Source: Gautieria morchelliformis (lineage: Eukaryota; Basidiomycota; Agaricomycetes; Gomphales; Gomphaceae). From it: a stretch of 64,000 nucleotides of DNA. Position numbers and translations under genes: made by a program. The DNA lies in NCBI GenBank assembly GCA_015179125.1, contig WHVA01000314.1:62001-126000 (forward strand), written 5' to 3'. Positions 41,788 through 52,568 of the stretch are shown here, piece after piece. The notes below the pieces were generated by a model, which worked only from the letters and a program-made list of their open reading frames with translations, searched no databases and was not told the origin of the DNA. Numbering within the stretch: position 1 is the first letter of the stretch; each line of letters starts with the position of its first letter.

Positions 41788-42198
41788 TGTCAGGGTTCAC
41801 GCGTTTCCTTCCACAAGTTTCTACTTCCTTCCATGAGTTTCCATCACCTTCTGTCCATGTCACTTTCCGTCACATGTCACTTTCTGTCATATGTCACTTC
41901 TGTCACATGTCACTTTCCGTCACATGTCACTTTCCGTCACTTTCCGTAACCTTCTACAAGTTTCCATCTCCCCTATTATGTAAGCCTTGCCAGCGCTATA
42001 CGACTGTAGCCTGTGTGGTGGCATTTCCTCAGCTTGATCTCTGAGGATACCCACTACACAGGCAAGTCCCCATGTATCTATCGTTGGTAGAGTTATAAAC
42101 TGAGGATACCCACTACACAGTTGGTCATTGTCCTAGTATCGGCTCTTATCTCCTTGAGTATCTTTGGTTGTGGCTTCGTCATTAGTGTTGCCCTCACA
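41788..42198 (+). mobile_element. Gypsy-A 3' LTR
   Basis: TGTCAGGGTTCACGCG to GCCCTCACA, 411 bp. Contains a direct duplication, CTGAGGATACCCACTACACAG at 42041-42061 and 42100-42120, spaced by 38 bp. The gypsy-B LTR has the same duplication, the gypsy-A 5' LTR does not. Confidence 0.85.
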
Positions 42199-42224
42199 GG
42201 TTGGATCGAGAAGCTGATGGAGCC

Positions 42225-42640
42225 AGTGACGAGCCATCATGCCGGGTAGGAGATGCCGATTGTGTTTGATGGCGTGCCTGCTGGCGAATGATGCGAGCAG
42301 CGAATGGTTGTTCAGCGAAATGGGGCGAAGGGCGGAATAGAATGATTATCGAAGAGCCGTGGCCCAAGGGGAGGGCGAAGCCACGCGAACATAGAGGAGG
42401 ACAGGGGAAATGGATAATAGGACCACCTGGGTACAGGAAATAAATGAGTTGCACCATCCGATCAGAGGAGCATCCGATGGGGTTTGAGCCAGGGAGGTGA
42501 GGGGACCCACAGTGGACCATCGAGTCAGGGAGAAGGCGTTGATCGGGTACAGGTAGCGCTGCTACATGCGAATGACGTGAAAGCAAATAAGGTGGATGCT
42601 CACAACTTTTTATTACCTGTAGCTTCACCCATTTTATTTT
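42225..42640 (-). mobile_element. Fragment of the TGTCATGAC LTR family
   Basis: Minus-strand match to 33560-33800 region: on the plus strand GAGCCATCATGCCGGGTAGG, TTTGATGGCGTGCCTGCTGG, CGAATGATGCGAGCAGCGAA. Ends missing on both sides; truncated by gypsy-A at the left. Confidence 0.7.
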
Positions 42641-43137
42641 CAGATTATAGAAAAGAAGAGGACCAAAGTATATGCCAATCTTATTGTTGGTCTATAAATA
42701 AATTTTCTTTTGTCCCTCCCCGAGTGGCGGCTCCACCGACGAGAACGCTTCTTTTGATTTTTCCGCCTCTTCTTATTTTTTCTACCCACTTTTAATATAC
42801 ACTATATCATTATAACTATTCATATATATTACAAATATCTACACAACTACTATTACTCCATATGGTAGTCTAATACTCTCTCATTATAACTAGTCATACT
42901 AATACTCCTACTCATATCTGTTACAAGTATCTCTCCAAGTATCTGTTACTCTATCTTGTAGTCTAATACTCTCTCATATGTATATATATCTTCAAGATGT
43001 TTAAATATATACAGAATCATCTAATAACATCTATTATTCTCCTTATAAATACTACTATATATTCCTATATGTTGTTATTAATACTCTTATAGTATATATT
43101 ATATACTCATATATGCTGTATTACATAACCATTATGA
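42641..43137. repeat. AT-rich block with a 19-bp direct repeat
   Basis: Very AT-rich (long stretches of TATATA and ATTATA), unlike its neighbours. GTAGTCTAATACTCTCTCAT occurs at about 42865-42884 and again at about 42959-42978. No gene. It could be an old LTR interior, or organelle-like DNA; I cannot tell. Confidence 0.5.
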
Positions 43138-43692
43138 TTATCCGCCTAAACGTTCGGCGCATTCGGCAAGGGGCAAACTGGGAGAACGTAAAAGTGAGGT
43201 GTCGAGGTTACTGAGTATACAAAATAGACGGGTCATGACACACATCCAGACATCCATGTCTGCAAGGTTGGGGCTTTCATCCACATTGTTGCGGATGGCG
43301 GTGGGTATTCCTTCCGGGTTGTGGATCTCACCCTTCAGGATAGCCACTATGTTGAGCGGAGTGCTGCTCACTATCACAAAACAATCCCGTTTGGGATTGT
43401 GAGCGCGTTGCTCATGCTCGATGCACTTGAATGTGCCGATCATCTCACATGTGCACAAGTACTGCGGCGTCTCCTTTACGTGCATCCGGAGCTCAATGAA
43501 TCAGGTGTCATCAAGCGTGCAGATATCATACCACTGTGTACGTTGCTGCGGTGCCTTTCCTACTGGGCATGGTAGGAAGCCTACCTCGGAGATCGGCAGG
43601 TCTCCGAGTGGTATGATTTGCCCTTCCCCTGGGTAAGGAAGGGGAACTGGCCCCGCCAGCGGTGGCAAGTCTACGTGGGGGCCAAATGTCAT
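43138..43692 (-). pseudogene. Divergent homologue of the orphan LTR-D protein
   Basis: On the minus strand, in order: PLPYPGEGQIIPLGDLP (about 43640-43590), TQWYDICTLDDT (about 43535-43502), a basic stretch MHVKETPQYLCTCEMIGTFK, RDCFVIVSSTPLNIVAILKG, EIHNPEGIPTAIRNN and LADMDVWMC. This follows the same order as 4780-5160 (PLPGEGELMPP, EWFDLC, SGYFLIGEG, LRNPEGIPLAI, VDVWMWM). One frameshift separates the pieces. It ends into the solo LTR at 43693. Function unknown. Confidence 0.55.
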
Positions 43693-44232
43693 TGTTGGGT
43701 GCATTTATGCCCCTGCACCAAAATCAAGCCAAATAGATTCCACCATTCGTATTTCTTTTGATTTTGACTTGAAACCATGCTGACATTCATTCCATGATTT
43801 GTCAAATTTTTCTTTGATTTTTCGAAGCTGTATTTCTACTTCTTTTCATGTTCTGTCCAACCGACCCTCTGTGGGTGGTTGTGGACAAGTTTCCTCTTTG
43901 AGCTGTGGCTGTTCACTACCGTGCTACGTTCTACGGGCGCTTATCACGGCACACCAGTGCCTCACGGGCGCTAAAGCGCCGGCTAGTAGTACATGCACAT
44001 GAGACACATTTCCCCCCTCTCTCAGTGACAACTAAATTCACTGAGAGAGGCAAGTAAATTAGTCTTGTTTCTTTTCGATTTTTTAACCTAGAAATCCTGT
44101 AGTGAATTGATTTCTAGGTAGTGTATAATATATTTATAGTGACAACTAAATTCACTGAGGGAGTGAATTGATTTCTAGCCTTCTTTTGAGCACCAAGTCC
44201 AAACCTACTGCCTATAATTCCTGTCCTCTACA
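43693..44232 (+). mobile_element. Solo LTR, family TGTTGGG (copy 3)
   Basis: TGTTGGGTGCATTTATGCCC to CCTCTACA, 540 bp. Flanks GTCAT (43688-43692) and GTCAG (44233-44237), a 5-bp duplication with one change. Inner pair CTCTCAGTGACAACTAAATT / TCACTGAGAGAG at 44020-44050. Contains GGCGCTTATCACGGC and GGGCGCTAAAGCGCC, also seen in copy 2. Confidence 0.8.
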
Positions 44233-44560
44233 GTCAGTCATGACTGATGTCATTACCAACAGACACACTTTCTCTGATCGGCCAAGCGTGGCTGATCACG
44301 ATATTCAGTCACGATCAACTGGTACCGGTATCTGATCTAACCGATAGAGAAGATAGCTCTGTTCGTGATATCATCTGGTGCTTGCATGCACTGGTGTCTA
44401 TAATATCGTGAGTGTCATTTTTATTCTCGCATAAATTCTCTTTTTGTTTTGTTAGCTTTTGTGTGTGTATATAGAAATGATTTAAATATTATAGTTGCAT
44501 TTATCACAACAATGCAGAGTCAAGGATGATGGTGTGAATGAGTTGCCCAGTCTTAAACAT
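44233..44560. other. No clear feature
   Basis: Unassigned sequence with GATC-containing words (TCACGATATTCAGTCACGATC). No convincing coding, repeat or RNA gene. Confidence 0.3.
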
Positions 44561-46061
44561 CGACTGGAAGTTGTGAGGATTCGCCAATGCATAAGCACCC
44601 CTTTAGGGTACATGTCACCGCAACAGGTCAAGCTTTATGCTGATTCGCCCAGCTCAGTAGCGGATGATGTAGTTGAATCCCAAGACGTGTTTGGACCATT
44701 GAACCTGGCATCGGGTCAGCTGCTTTGTGGTTGTGAAGTACTCGAGGTTCTTGTGGTCAGAGAGGATGAGAATGACATGGGATGCCCCTTCAAGGTAGTT
44801 TCACAATTGCTTAAAGGTGCAGAAGATGGCTAGCAGCTCCTTGTCGTAGATTTCATAGTTCATCTCTGCTGGTGCCATGCCCCTCAAATAGAAGGCGATC
44901 AGATGGATATCACCATTGGAGGGGGTGATCTGGGAGATGATGGCAGCGATGGTGTAGTCAGAGGTGTCTGTTTCAATGACAATTGGATTATTGGGGTCAA
45001 AGTTGATGAGGACTGGAGCCTTTGAGTGCTTTGAAGGCCTCCTGCTGCTTCGCATCCCAGGCGAATAGAGTATCCTTCCTGGTCAAGCGAGTAAGTGGCA
45101 GGACAATGTCTGAGAATGAAATGATGAATCTTCTGTACAAGTTGATGAAGCCCAGGAATGATTGGATTTTGTGGGGGTTCATCGGTACAGGCCACTTTGT
45201 GATGGCAGCAGTTTTCTCAATGTCCATGGAGATGCCAGCAGGAGAAATGATAAATCCAAGGAACTCAACCCAGTCCAAATGGAAGAGGCACTTTTCTGGT
45301 TTTATGAAGAGGTTGTGCTTGCAAAGACAGGTGAGGACCATTCGGACATGCTCCAAGTGGTCCTTCTTGTTCTCGGAGAAGATAAGGATGTTGTGGGGGT
45401 AGACTTCAACGAAGACATCAGCCATGTCTTGGAAGATATCATTCATGAAGTGCTGGAAAGTAGCTGGGGCATTTGTCAATCCAAACGGCATCACAAGGTA
45501 TTCAAAGGACCCATATCGGGTTCTGAAGGCTGTCTTCCATTCTTGACCAGAGGCAATTCAAATATTGTTGAACCCGGCGCGAAGGTTGAACTTGGTATAG
45601 ATGTTCGTGCTTTTGAATTGGTCAATAAGGCTCAGAATCAGTGGTATAGGGTACTTGCTATGTTGTGTGATATGGTTCAACCCTCGGTAGTCCACACACT
45701 TCCTCAGTGTACCATCCTTTTTCTTCACAAATACCACAGGGGCACTTCCAGGCGATTGGGAGGAGCGGATGAATCCCTTGCCTAGCATATCTTCAAGATG
45801 GTCGCGAAGTGCTTCTAATTCAGTGTTCAAGAGCGGGTATATGAGGCCATGAGGTGGTGTGCCATCATTCTCAATCTCGATGATGGTGTGCTCGTAAGGG
45901 CAATGTGGGGGCAAGCGGCAGGGGGTTTTCATGAAGGAGGGTAGTTGGAGCTGAGAAAAGGTTTGGTGGGGTATTTGTTGAACTACAGGGTTTACGACTT
46001 GTGTTATTTTCAAACTAAGGGGTGCCTTAGCTAATGCAAACCACTGGACATGTATTTCCAC
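44561..46061 (-). pseudogene. Ty3/gypsy RT-RNase H fragment (gypsy-D), catalytically dead
   Basis: Minus strand, N to C: linker LRDHLEDMLGKGFIRSSQSP, VFVKKKDGTLRKCVDYRGLN (about 45735-45675), MPFGLTNAPATFQHFMNDIF (about 45490-45435), then EVYPHNILIFSEN where YLDD is expected (about 45400), FLGFINLYRRF, and RNase H IETDTSDYTIAAIISQI..EMNYEIYDKELLAI (about 44985-44840) and [18 protein letters not shown]. The catalytic Asp pair is replaced, and frameshifts occur near 45500 and 45010. It is a different gypsy lineage from A/B. No LTR found. Confidence 0.8.
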
Positions 46062-46657
46062 TTTTCAATGGTGAATACTCATATTATGAAGGGTTATAGT
46101 ATGATGCAGAAGTTGCTACTTAATGGCTGCTAGAAAGACTGTGTTTTAGCCCAGTATGACACTTGATCAGGACCCATCAGGATGGTGACAGCCGGATCAG
46201 GCTAGCAGGCCTGATCAGGTAATTCGGATTGTTCCATCACTGACTATACAAATTATAAGTTAAATAAAAAGTGACATGTGCGCCGGTCCCTCCCTCCCTC
46301 CCCCCAGGCCCCCAGGTTGAACTTACATAAGGAATGCGTGACACTTCTCTCCTCCACACCTCCATACTAAGATTGATGTGGCAAATCTGTTTCTCCCACC
46401 CACTTTCTCTTGTTATTTCCTGTTTCCTTTTGCCTTTCGTTGCTTGTTTCCTTTGCTTCTTTCGCATCTTGATTGGTCAGGTCTAGGCCCCATTGATCTT
46501 GTGTGCAAGGTTGACCCAAAATAGCTCATCCCTCTACCCATTGTGTCCACTATTGGTCTTCCATCCAGTATCGCTAGCTGCTGTATGGTGTCAATTTACT
46601 TGCCGATCACAGGGTTGTGCCCAGCAACATCTCATTCGTCCAGGTGCTTGAACTTTC
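46062..46657. other. Upstream of amine oxidase; no gene seen
   Basis: Contains several TGATCAGG words at 46165-46220 (CTTGATCAGGACCC, GCCGGATCAGG, GCCTGATCAGG) and a C-rich run (46285-46312). May include the amine-oxidase promoter, but no TATA box stands out. Confidence 0.35.
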
Positions 46658-47835
46658 ATGTCGAAATTATTGGACATCGTCGTTATCGGAGCCGGGTTGT
46701 CTGGACTCGACACGGCATGCGATCTCGCTACTAAAGGCTACAGCTTTCTTGTGCTAGAAGCTAGAGAGCATATTGAGGGAAGAGCATACACAATCATGTA
46801 TCGCATGCACGCTCCGATAGACTTGGGATGCAGCTGGATCCATGGTGGGTGGTGATTGTGATCCTTTGACCGGGGTTATTCATCATTCGAGGGTGATACA
46901 GGTTACAAGGACAATCCAGCTCATGAGATTGCCAGGAGGCTGGGGGTAGTAAGTGGTATGGGCTGTGGAGTCTGTGAAATTGCTCTACGTAACTGGTACA
47001 GAAAATGCATTTGGTGAAGGCAGGAGAGAATGTCATATATGGTCCCGATGGTAAGACTTCTCCTAAGTCTTTCCACACCTGTAATGATCTGTGAATTATC
47101 CAGGCCCATTATCGCCATCTGTTGTCTCCCAGCTGTGCTCTAACATCTCTTCTTCCATGACTGCTGCGCACAATTAGGCACAGACAAGCCTTGCTTCTCA
47201 CAGCACATTGATTCCTCTCTCAGACTTCCTTATTTCCCAGGATTATTCTTTGTGTCTCTCATCCGAACTAGCCCTAACCATCATACCTTGCTCGTGTATT
47301 GGAGATTCCACTTGGAACCCCACTTGAGAAGATCAGCCAACGTTGGATAGGCCCGGAGAACACCTCTGCTGGTTCTGATGCAGCTCCAGAGGCTGGTTTT
47401 CAGCATCTGGTAGAAAAAAGTTGAATGACAAAGCCCAAAGCTTAGGGAGTGGAGCATATAAATTCGCTTGAGAGAACTGAAGATGGTTGGATTGCGGTAG
47501 TCACTGACAAGGCCATGTATAATGCTTGCACCATTGTGTGCACGATCCCCCTCGGCGTGTTAAAGCAAGATCCCCTGATGTTTATGCCTCCGCTACCCGC
47601 ACACAGGCTTGAGATCATAGCAGGAACACATGTCGGCGTGTTGGAAAGGTTGGTACTCGTATACTCTGTTGCCTGGTGGCCTGGTAGATCCTCTGTTGGG
47701 TCCTTTACATTTCTTCCCAAACATCTTGCAATATTGCAAGATTATTTGGACGTGAAAGCCGTCCTCACATCTCATTCCCTCTTTATGCTGTCCTTTGCTG
47801 CACCCACATTACCCAATCCACACCCCACATTGGTC
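46658..47835 (+). pseudogene. FAD-dependent amine oxidase (polyamine oxidase-like), host gene cut by Copia
   Basis: ATG 46658. N-terminal FAD-binding Rossmann motif VVIGAGLSGLDTACDLATKG with LVLEAREHIEGRA, then DLGCSWIHG. Introns that keep the frame: 46845-46901, 46949-47001 and 47051-47103, giving GYKDNPAHEIARRLGV then KMHLVKAGENVIYGPDG. A stop appears near 47177. Further on: ISQRWIGPENTSAGSDAAPE, WIAVVTDKAMYNACTIVCTI, PLGVLKQDPLMFMPPLPAHR and VYSVAWWPG, the conserved C-terminal substrate/FAD part. The last residues before the end (HPTLVCC) run into the Copia LTR at 47836, so the C-terminus is lost. The family oxidises polyamines or amines with oxygen, giving hydrogen peroxide. Family is confident, substrate not. 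Confidence 0.75.
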
Positions 47836-47977
47836 TGTTGCAGTGACACTCTCATGTGACGCAATCTCCTGATTAGTCAGAGCGTGGTACTATACAGTAG
47901 CCTGAGTTCAGAGGGAGAACCTTACTCACTCTTCCCTCTGCACTCAGTACAGAGAAATATAATTACTGCACGTAACA
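47836..47977 (+). mobile_element. Copia 5' LTR
   Basis: TGTTGCAGTGACACTC to CACGTAACA, 142 bp, followed by GGTTATGGGCCC, a common primer-binding pattern of fungal Copia elements. Left end inferred; no second LTR available. Confidence 0.55.
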
Positions 47978-48032
47978 GGTTATGGGCCCTGCACTCTAAT
48001 CAAAAAAAAAGAAGGAAGAGAAAACCTTAACC

Positions 48033-50991
48033 ATGTCAGACTCAGAGGCCGAGCACCATACCAGAAGCGTCAAATTCACAAGTTCGAACTACAATGTCTG
48101 GGCTGTCGCACTACAGGGAAACCTCATGACCATAAACACATTGCGGATAGTTACCAAGGACTTCAAGATGCCAACTGACACTGTAGAAGCCTCAAAATGG
48201 TTGCTGAAAAGGGAGGAGGCCGCCGGAATCCTTCTCAAATCCCTTTCACCAACACAGTACGTCCATGTCAAAGGAGTGATGATGACCCAGTCAAGATGTG
48301 GAAGAGACTAAAGGCTGTGCACTGATCGCAAATAGTGAACAGTCATTTCCAGGCGATGCAGAAATTGTTAAGCATATGCAAAGATGATGCTGAGTCCCTC
48401 ACCGACTACATTACCCGTATCAACGTGGCTACGAACGACCTCGTTGCACTCACGCCGAGCACACTCACAGTCCAAAATATCGTGGATGAAGTCAGGATTC
48501 ATGCCGCAATCACGGGACTTGACCAGATAGAATATGGAGCATTCACCTCATCCCTCCTCTTACTCAGTACCCTCGACCATGCTACTATATCCACAGCCTT
48601 TCGCAATGAGGACCTGAAGCGCCAATCATTTTCGAACTCAACGGCGACGGCCCTTTCCATGGCTTGAGGAAAGAAGCATCCTGCCCCCACCTGTACTGTA
48701 TGCAGGAAGCATGGACACTCAGTGGATTGATGCTGGATTGCTCACCCAGAGCTCAAGCCAATGCGAAAGGGCGATGAGAACGAGAGGGGAAAAGGTGCAC
48801 ACCAGGCAGTAGAAGATGGACAAAGTGGAGCAATCCAAGAACTTGCTGGAAATGCAAGTTTATGCTCCTCATCACCAAGTCCGCCCAACAGTGATTCTGA
48901 CTTATGCTGGAACACAGACACAGGCGCTACAAGCCATATGACACCACACCATCATTGGCTTTGAAACTACGAACCATACTATATACCTATTCGGCTCGCA
49001 AACAATGACATCGTCTATTCAGCAGGGAAGGGGCAGGTCTTTTTTACTCCTATCATAAATGGGAAACCGGCACAAAATATCATTTTGTCACAAGTTTTAC
49101 ATGTACCCACCAAAATAACCTACTTGCGGTTCTTCACCTTGCCACCCATCACAACTTCACCATCAGTATCGTAAAAGATCACATCTCGTTCATGCAAGAT
49201 GGAAATTTGCGCTTTTGCGCCACGGTACAAAGTGGAACAGGTTTTCTCACTGGAGACACAATCCCCATCTCAGAGCATGCTCTAATAATGTCATCACCTC
49301 CAGTAGATCAATCAATGTGGCACCAACACCTCGCACACATTGGATCGGCCCGCTTAGAGAAACTTCTCGCCAACGATATGGCCAGCGGAGTAAATGTAAG
49401 CTCGGATGAAAAAGTCCCAAAAATCTGTGAGCCATGTATTGCCACAAAGCAGCATCGTGATCCCTTCCCAGAACTCAGCAGTGACAAAGCTTTGAAACCA
49501 CTTGACATTATTGTCTCAGACATGCACGGACCTCTCCTGGTCAGAACACCATCCAGACACAGGTAATGGATAACATTTACAGGCGCCTGCACGAGATACA
49601 GATTTGTGTACCTCTTGAAAAGCAAAAATGAAGCTTTCGAAGCTTATTGATCTTATGAAGCGCTGGCAGAGAACCAACGAACCTTAGAGTAAGGAAATTT
49701 AGGGACAACAAGGGAGGTGAATACATTGGTAGGAAATGGGACGAGCACTTCTGACGCCGGGGTATAATTCATGAGCATACCACAAAAGGTACACCGCAAC
49801 AGAATGGGATTTCTGAGAGAACCAACCATACTCTCATTGAAGGAACAATAGCGCTATTACACCAAGCTTGTTTACCAGCATCGATGTGGGGAGACGCACT
49901 ACAACTACTGGTCCGAATCATTAATGCTACACCGACACCCGTGCTCCCAAGCATGACCCCATACGAGGCCTGGCATGGCCATAAACCAGACCTCGGAATG
50001 TTGCGCACATTCAGTTGCACTGCCTATGTCCACATACAGAAGACTGGAAGGAATGGACTGCAACCCTGGTCCTACAAGTGCATCTACCTAGGCTTCGAAA
50101 CTGGCTACAAGGGCTGGCGCTGCCTTGATACCATCACAAAACACTACATCATATCACGCGACGTTAACTTTAATGAGTCGGAATACCCAGGTCTCTCTAC
50201 CAAGAATCCTGATCACGATTCACTCCTACCTGCACCTACTCTACTTGAGAAGGACATCGTTTCTCCATCAGATGTGCCAGAACCAAATCCCGATCCTGCT
50301 CCAGATCCTGACCCTGATCCTGCTCCAGACCCTACTCCAAACCATGACCCTCCAGGAGACCATCAACCCCATCCCACTCCAGACCAAGAACCTGTCCCAG
50401 ACCTGCCCCCGCTACCCATACCCGCCCCTGCTGCCCAACCCCACCGGTCAGGAAGGATCACCTCTCAACCTGACTACCGACACCTCAATGATCCCTTCCT
50501 GAGACCTGACCATGATGATCCAGGCCCTGAAGGGGGCGCAGCAGCCAAAGCATCATTTATTCAGGCCCTGGAATACATATATGATGAGCCGAATACTGCC
50601 AGAGCATATGCGATCTCACAGAATGTAGTTGAACTGACATTCAACACCACAATCAAAGATGATCGTGTCCCAAAGTCATTCACCGAAGCGATGCGACGCT
50701 CCGACGCACCATTGTGGAGAAACTCAACTGATGTGGAAATTCAGGCACTCCTGAACAATGGCACTTGGGAACTAGTGCGCCTACCACCCAGGGAAAAAGC
50801 CATTGGTTCACAATGGGTATTTCAAATCAAGGTAAACTCTGATGGATCATTAGACAAATATAAAAGCCGCTTAGTAGCAAAGGGGTACATGCAGCGACCA
50901 GGCATTGACTATGATGAGGTATTTGCCCCAACAGCACGATGGGCAGCTCTATGCACCATTCTAGCCCAAGGAGCGCTTCAGGGAGCATATA
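48033..50991 (+). pseudogene. Copia gag-pol (gag, protease, integrase, start of RT)
   Basis: ATG 48033, gag with SDSEAEHHTRSVKFTSSNYN and LLSICKDDAESLTDYITRIN; knuckle CTVCRKHGHSV(D).C (about 48690-48730). Protease WNTDTGATSHMTPH (about 48907-48950). GAG-pre-integrase MWHQHLAHIGSARLEKLL..CEPCIATKQH (about 49315-49460). Integrase core: DIIVSDMHGP (Asp), then a decayed stretch, then TPQQNGISERTNHTL (Glu, about 49790-49835) and the post-core PSMTPYEAWHGHKPDLGMLR. A Pro-Asp repeat linker (50280-50410). RT start WELVRLPPREKAIGSQWVF, KSRLVAKGYMQRPGIDYDEV. Stops and deletions near 48310, 48665, 49563 and 49640-49770. Confidence 0.85.
50283..50412 (+). repeat. Pro-Asp coding repeat in Copia linker
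   Basis: CCAGATCCTGAC-type hexamers/12-mers encoding PDPAPDPDPDPAPDP between integrase and RT. Variable linkers are normal at this site; this one is unusually regular. Confidence 0.7.
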
Positions 50992-51768
50992 TCTAAAAGT
51001 GAATCGAGCACGGTGGGTTGTGGGTGTCATGCTTATGTCAAGTTATAGGTCAGCCTTAGTCAGTGGAGCAAGCGGTGCAGCCGCGAGCCCTAGGCCCCTG
51101 GCCCAGGCCAGACCATTGACGCTGCTGCGCAGCGTCCCTGCGACCATATGCAAGGGTGGTCTGTGCACGACCCTTCACTCAGTATAAAAAGAGCGATGCT
51201 GCAGAACCGCACTCCCCACTGGTGTCTTCCTGTGTTCTGGCTGTACTGGTGGGCTTACCATTGCTTGGCTGGGCTCTGGGTGTCTTTGTGTGTGTCTCTG
51301 GGTGTCTCTGGGCTTCTCTGCCTTTAGCTGTGAATTGACACCAGCTTCTGCTTCAGTGTCCTGTATATTATTTTGATATTTTTTCGCAAATACACATCAA
51401 TAAATCTAACTTGCTAACCTTAATAACAGCCAACTTAAATATCCTGTACATTTTTTTGATATTTTTCGCAAATAGATATCAATAACTTATTCTGACTTGG
51501 CTAAAGTTAATAACTAATGTAGTGTGTTTTCTTTTTATCTTTTTTTGAAAAATAAATATAGATATCAATGAATTATCCTGACTTTGCTAAACTTGGTACC
51601 AGCTTCAGCTTAAATGTACTGTACATTTTTTTGACATTTTTTCAAAAGGTAGATATCAATAAATTATCCTGACTTTGCTAAAATTAATGATAACAGCTGC
51701 TTAAATGTGGTTTCTTTTGCTATTTTCATATATGTCACAAAATTGATACTGATCCATGTGCCTGATAT

Positions 51769-52140
51769 GTGTGAGGACACATTCCATGTGGAGACATGCT
51801 ACCTGTGAGGACACGCTACCTGTCGGGACACGTTACGTGTGGGACATGTTATGTGTGGGGACACGTTACGTGTGAGGACACGTTACATGTGGGGACACAT
51901 TACATGTGGGGACACGCTACCAGTGAGGACACATTACGTGGGGGGACACACTACCTATGAGGACACGTTACGTGTGAGGACATGTTACATGTGGGGACAC
52001 GCTACCTGTGAGGACACGTTACATGTGGGGGCACGTTACATGTGGGGACACGCTACCTGTGAGCACACGTTACGTGTGGGGGCACACTACCTGTGAGGGC
52101 ACGTTACATGTGAGGACACGTTATGTATGAGGACATCCTA
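51769..52140 (+). repeat. 17-18 bp tandem array of Helitron D
   Basis: About 20 diverged units of GTGAGGACACGTTACGT and GTGGGGACACGCTACCT. One open frame (51839-52096, VRTRYMWGH repeats) is a product of the array. Confidence 0.85.
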
Positions 52141-52495
52141 TCCAACTGCACTTTGGGTCTTCCCCCATTTCTGATTTTGGTATTGTTTCTGGTTCTGTGA
52201 GAGTGTCACTGGAGGATCAGCTGGCATATCGATATAACCACATTGTCAAAATTCATGATCCCCAAGATCACTATGGGATCTATTTCACAATGCACAAGCT
52301 TTGAAACCTGTGGATTATGACAATAGGCGCAATCTTATAATCTCTGATGATTCAGTCAAGACCATTACCACTTTCATGTCTAGAGTCGCTGGGAGGGCCA
52401 TCCCAGAGGTCGAGAGAGAGGTCTGCATGTTCAGCTGTTCCATGGGTGCATACATGATTCATGATACTATATCAACAGGGATATATTTTGCATGA
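52136..52495 (+). CDS. ORF-like segment of Helitron D, homologous to 15684-16018
   Basis: Frame 52301-52495: PVDYDNRRNLIISDDSVKTI, TTFMSRVAGRAIPEVEREVC, MFSCSMGAYMIHDTI. Nearly the same as the Helitron A segment, including the upstream piece DQLAYRYNHIVKIHDPQDHY with the frameshift between. Unknown protein. Confidence 0.4.
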
Positions 52496-52568
52496 TCCTA
52501 TTTACCCCACTTGACCTTACTGATGCATTTGACCTACACCCCCACGCGAAGCATGGGTACCCACCTAG

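Larger units (their letters stand above)
35598..42198 (+). mobile_element. Ty3/gypsy chromovirus gypsy-A
   Basis: Complete layout: 5' LTR, gag, pol with protease-RT-RNase H-integrase-chromodomain, an extra ORF, polypurine tract (GAGAGGGGGGTGA, 41776-41787) and 3' LTR. 6.6 kb. Coding is broken by many frameshifts. No matching target duplication: TGCGT before the 5' LTR and GGTTG after the 3' LTR. The LTRs also differ in structure. Same family as gypsy-B. Confidence 0.9.
47836..50991 (+). mobile_element. Ty1/Copia element, 5' part, truncated by Helitron D
   Basis: Short LTR (47836-47977), primer-binding-like site GGTTATGGGCCCTGCA directly after, then gag-pol to the start of reverse transcriptase, where Helitron D starts. 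The rest of pol and the 3' LTR are not found after the Helitrons. Confidence 0.85.
50992..52568 (+). mobile_element. Helitron D (non-autonomous, same family as A)
   Basis: 5' TCTAAAAGTGAATCGAGC at 50992 with host A at 50991; 3' hairpin CCCACGC-GAA-GCATGGG (one mismatch) and CCACCTAG ending 52568, next base T. 1.58 kb. Same parts as Helitron A in the same order: GCAGCCGCGAGCCC region, TATA (51183-51189), short CT/GT repeat, T-rich diverged repeats, 17-bp array, ORF-like segment, TTGACC 3' repeats. Uninterrupted, so it shows what A looked like before B. Confidence 0.9.

Noticed and set aside
46165..46220. Repeated TGATCAGG words as a possible operator or MITE
   Set aside because: Too short and irregular; no matching ends or duplication.
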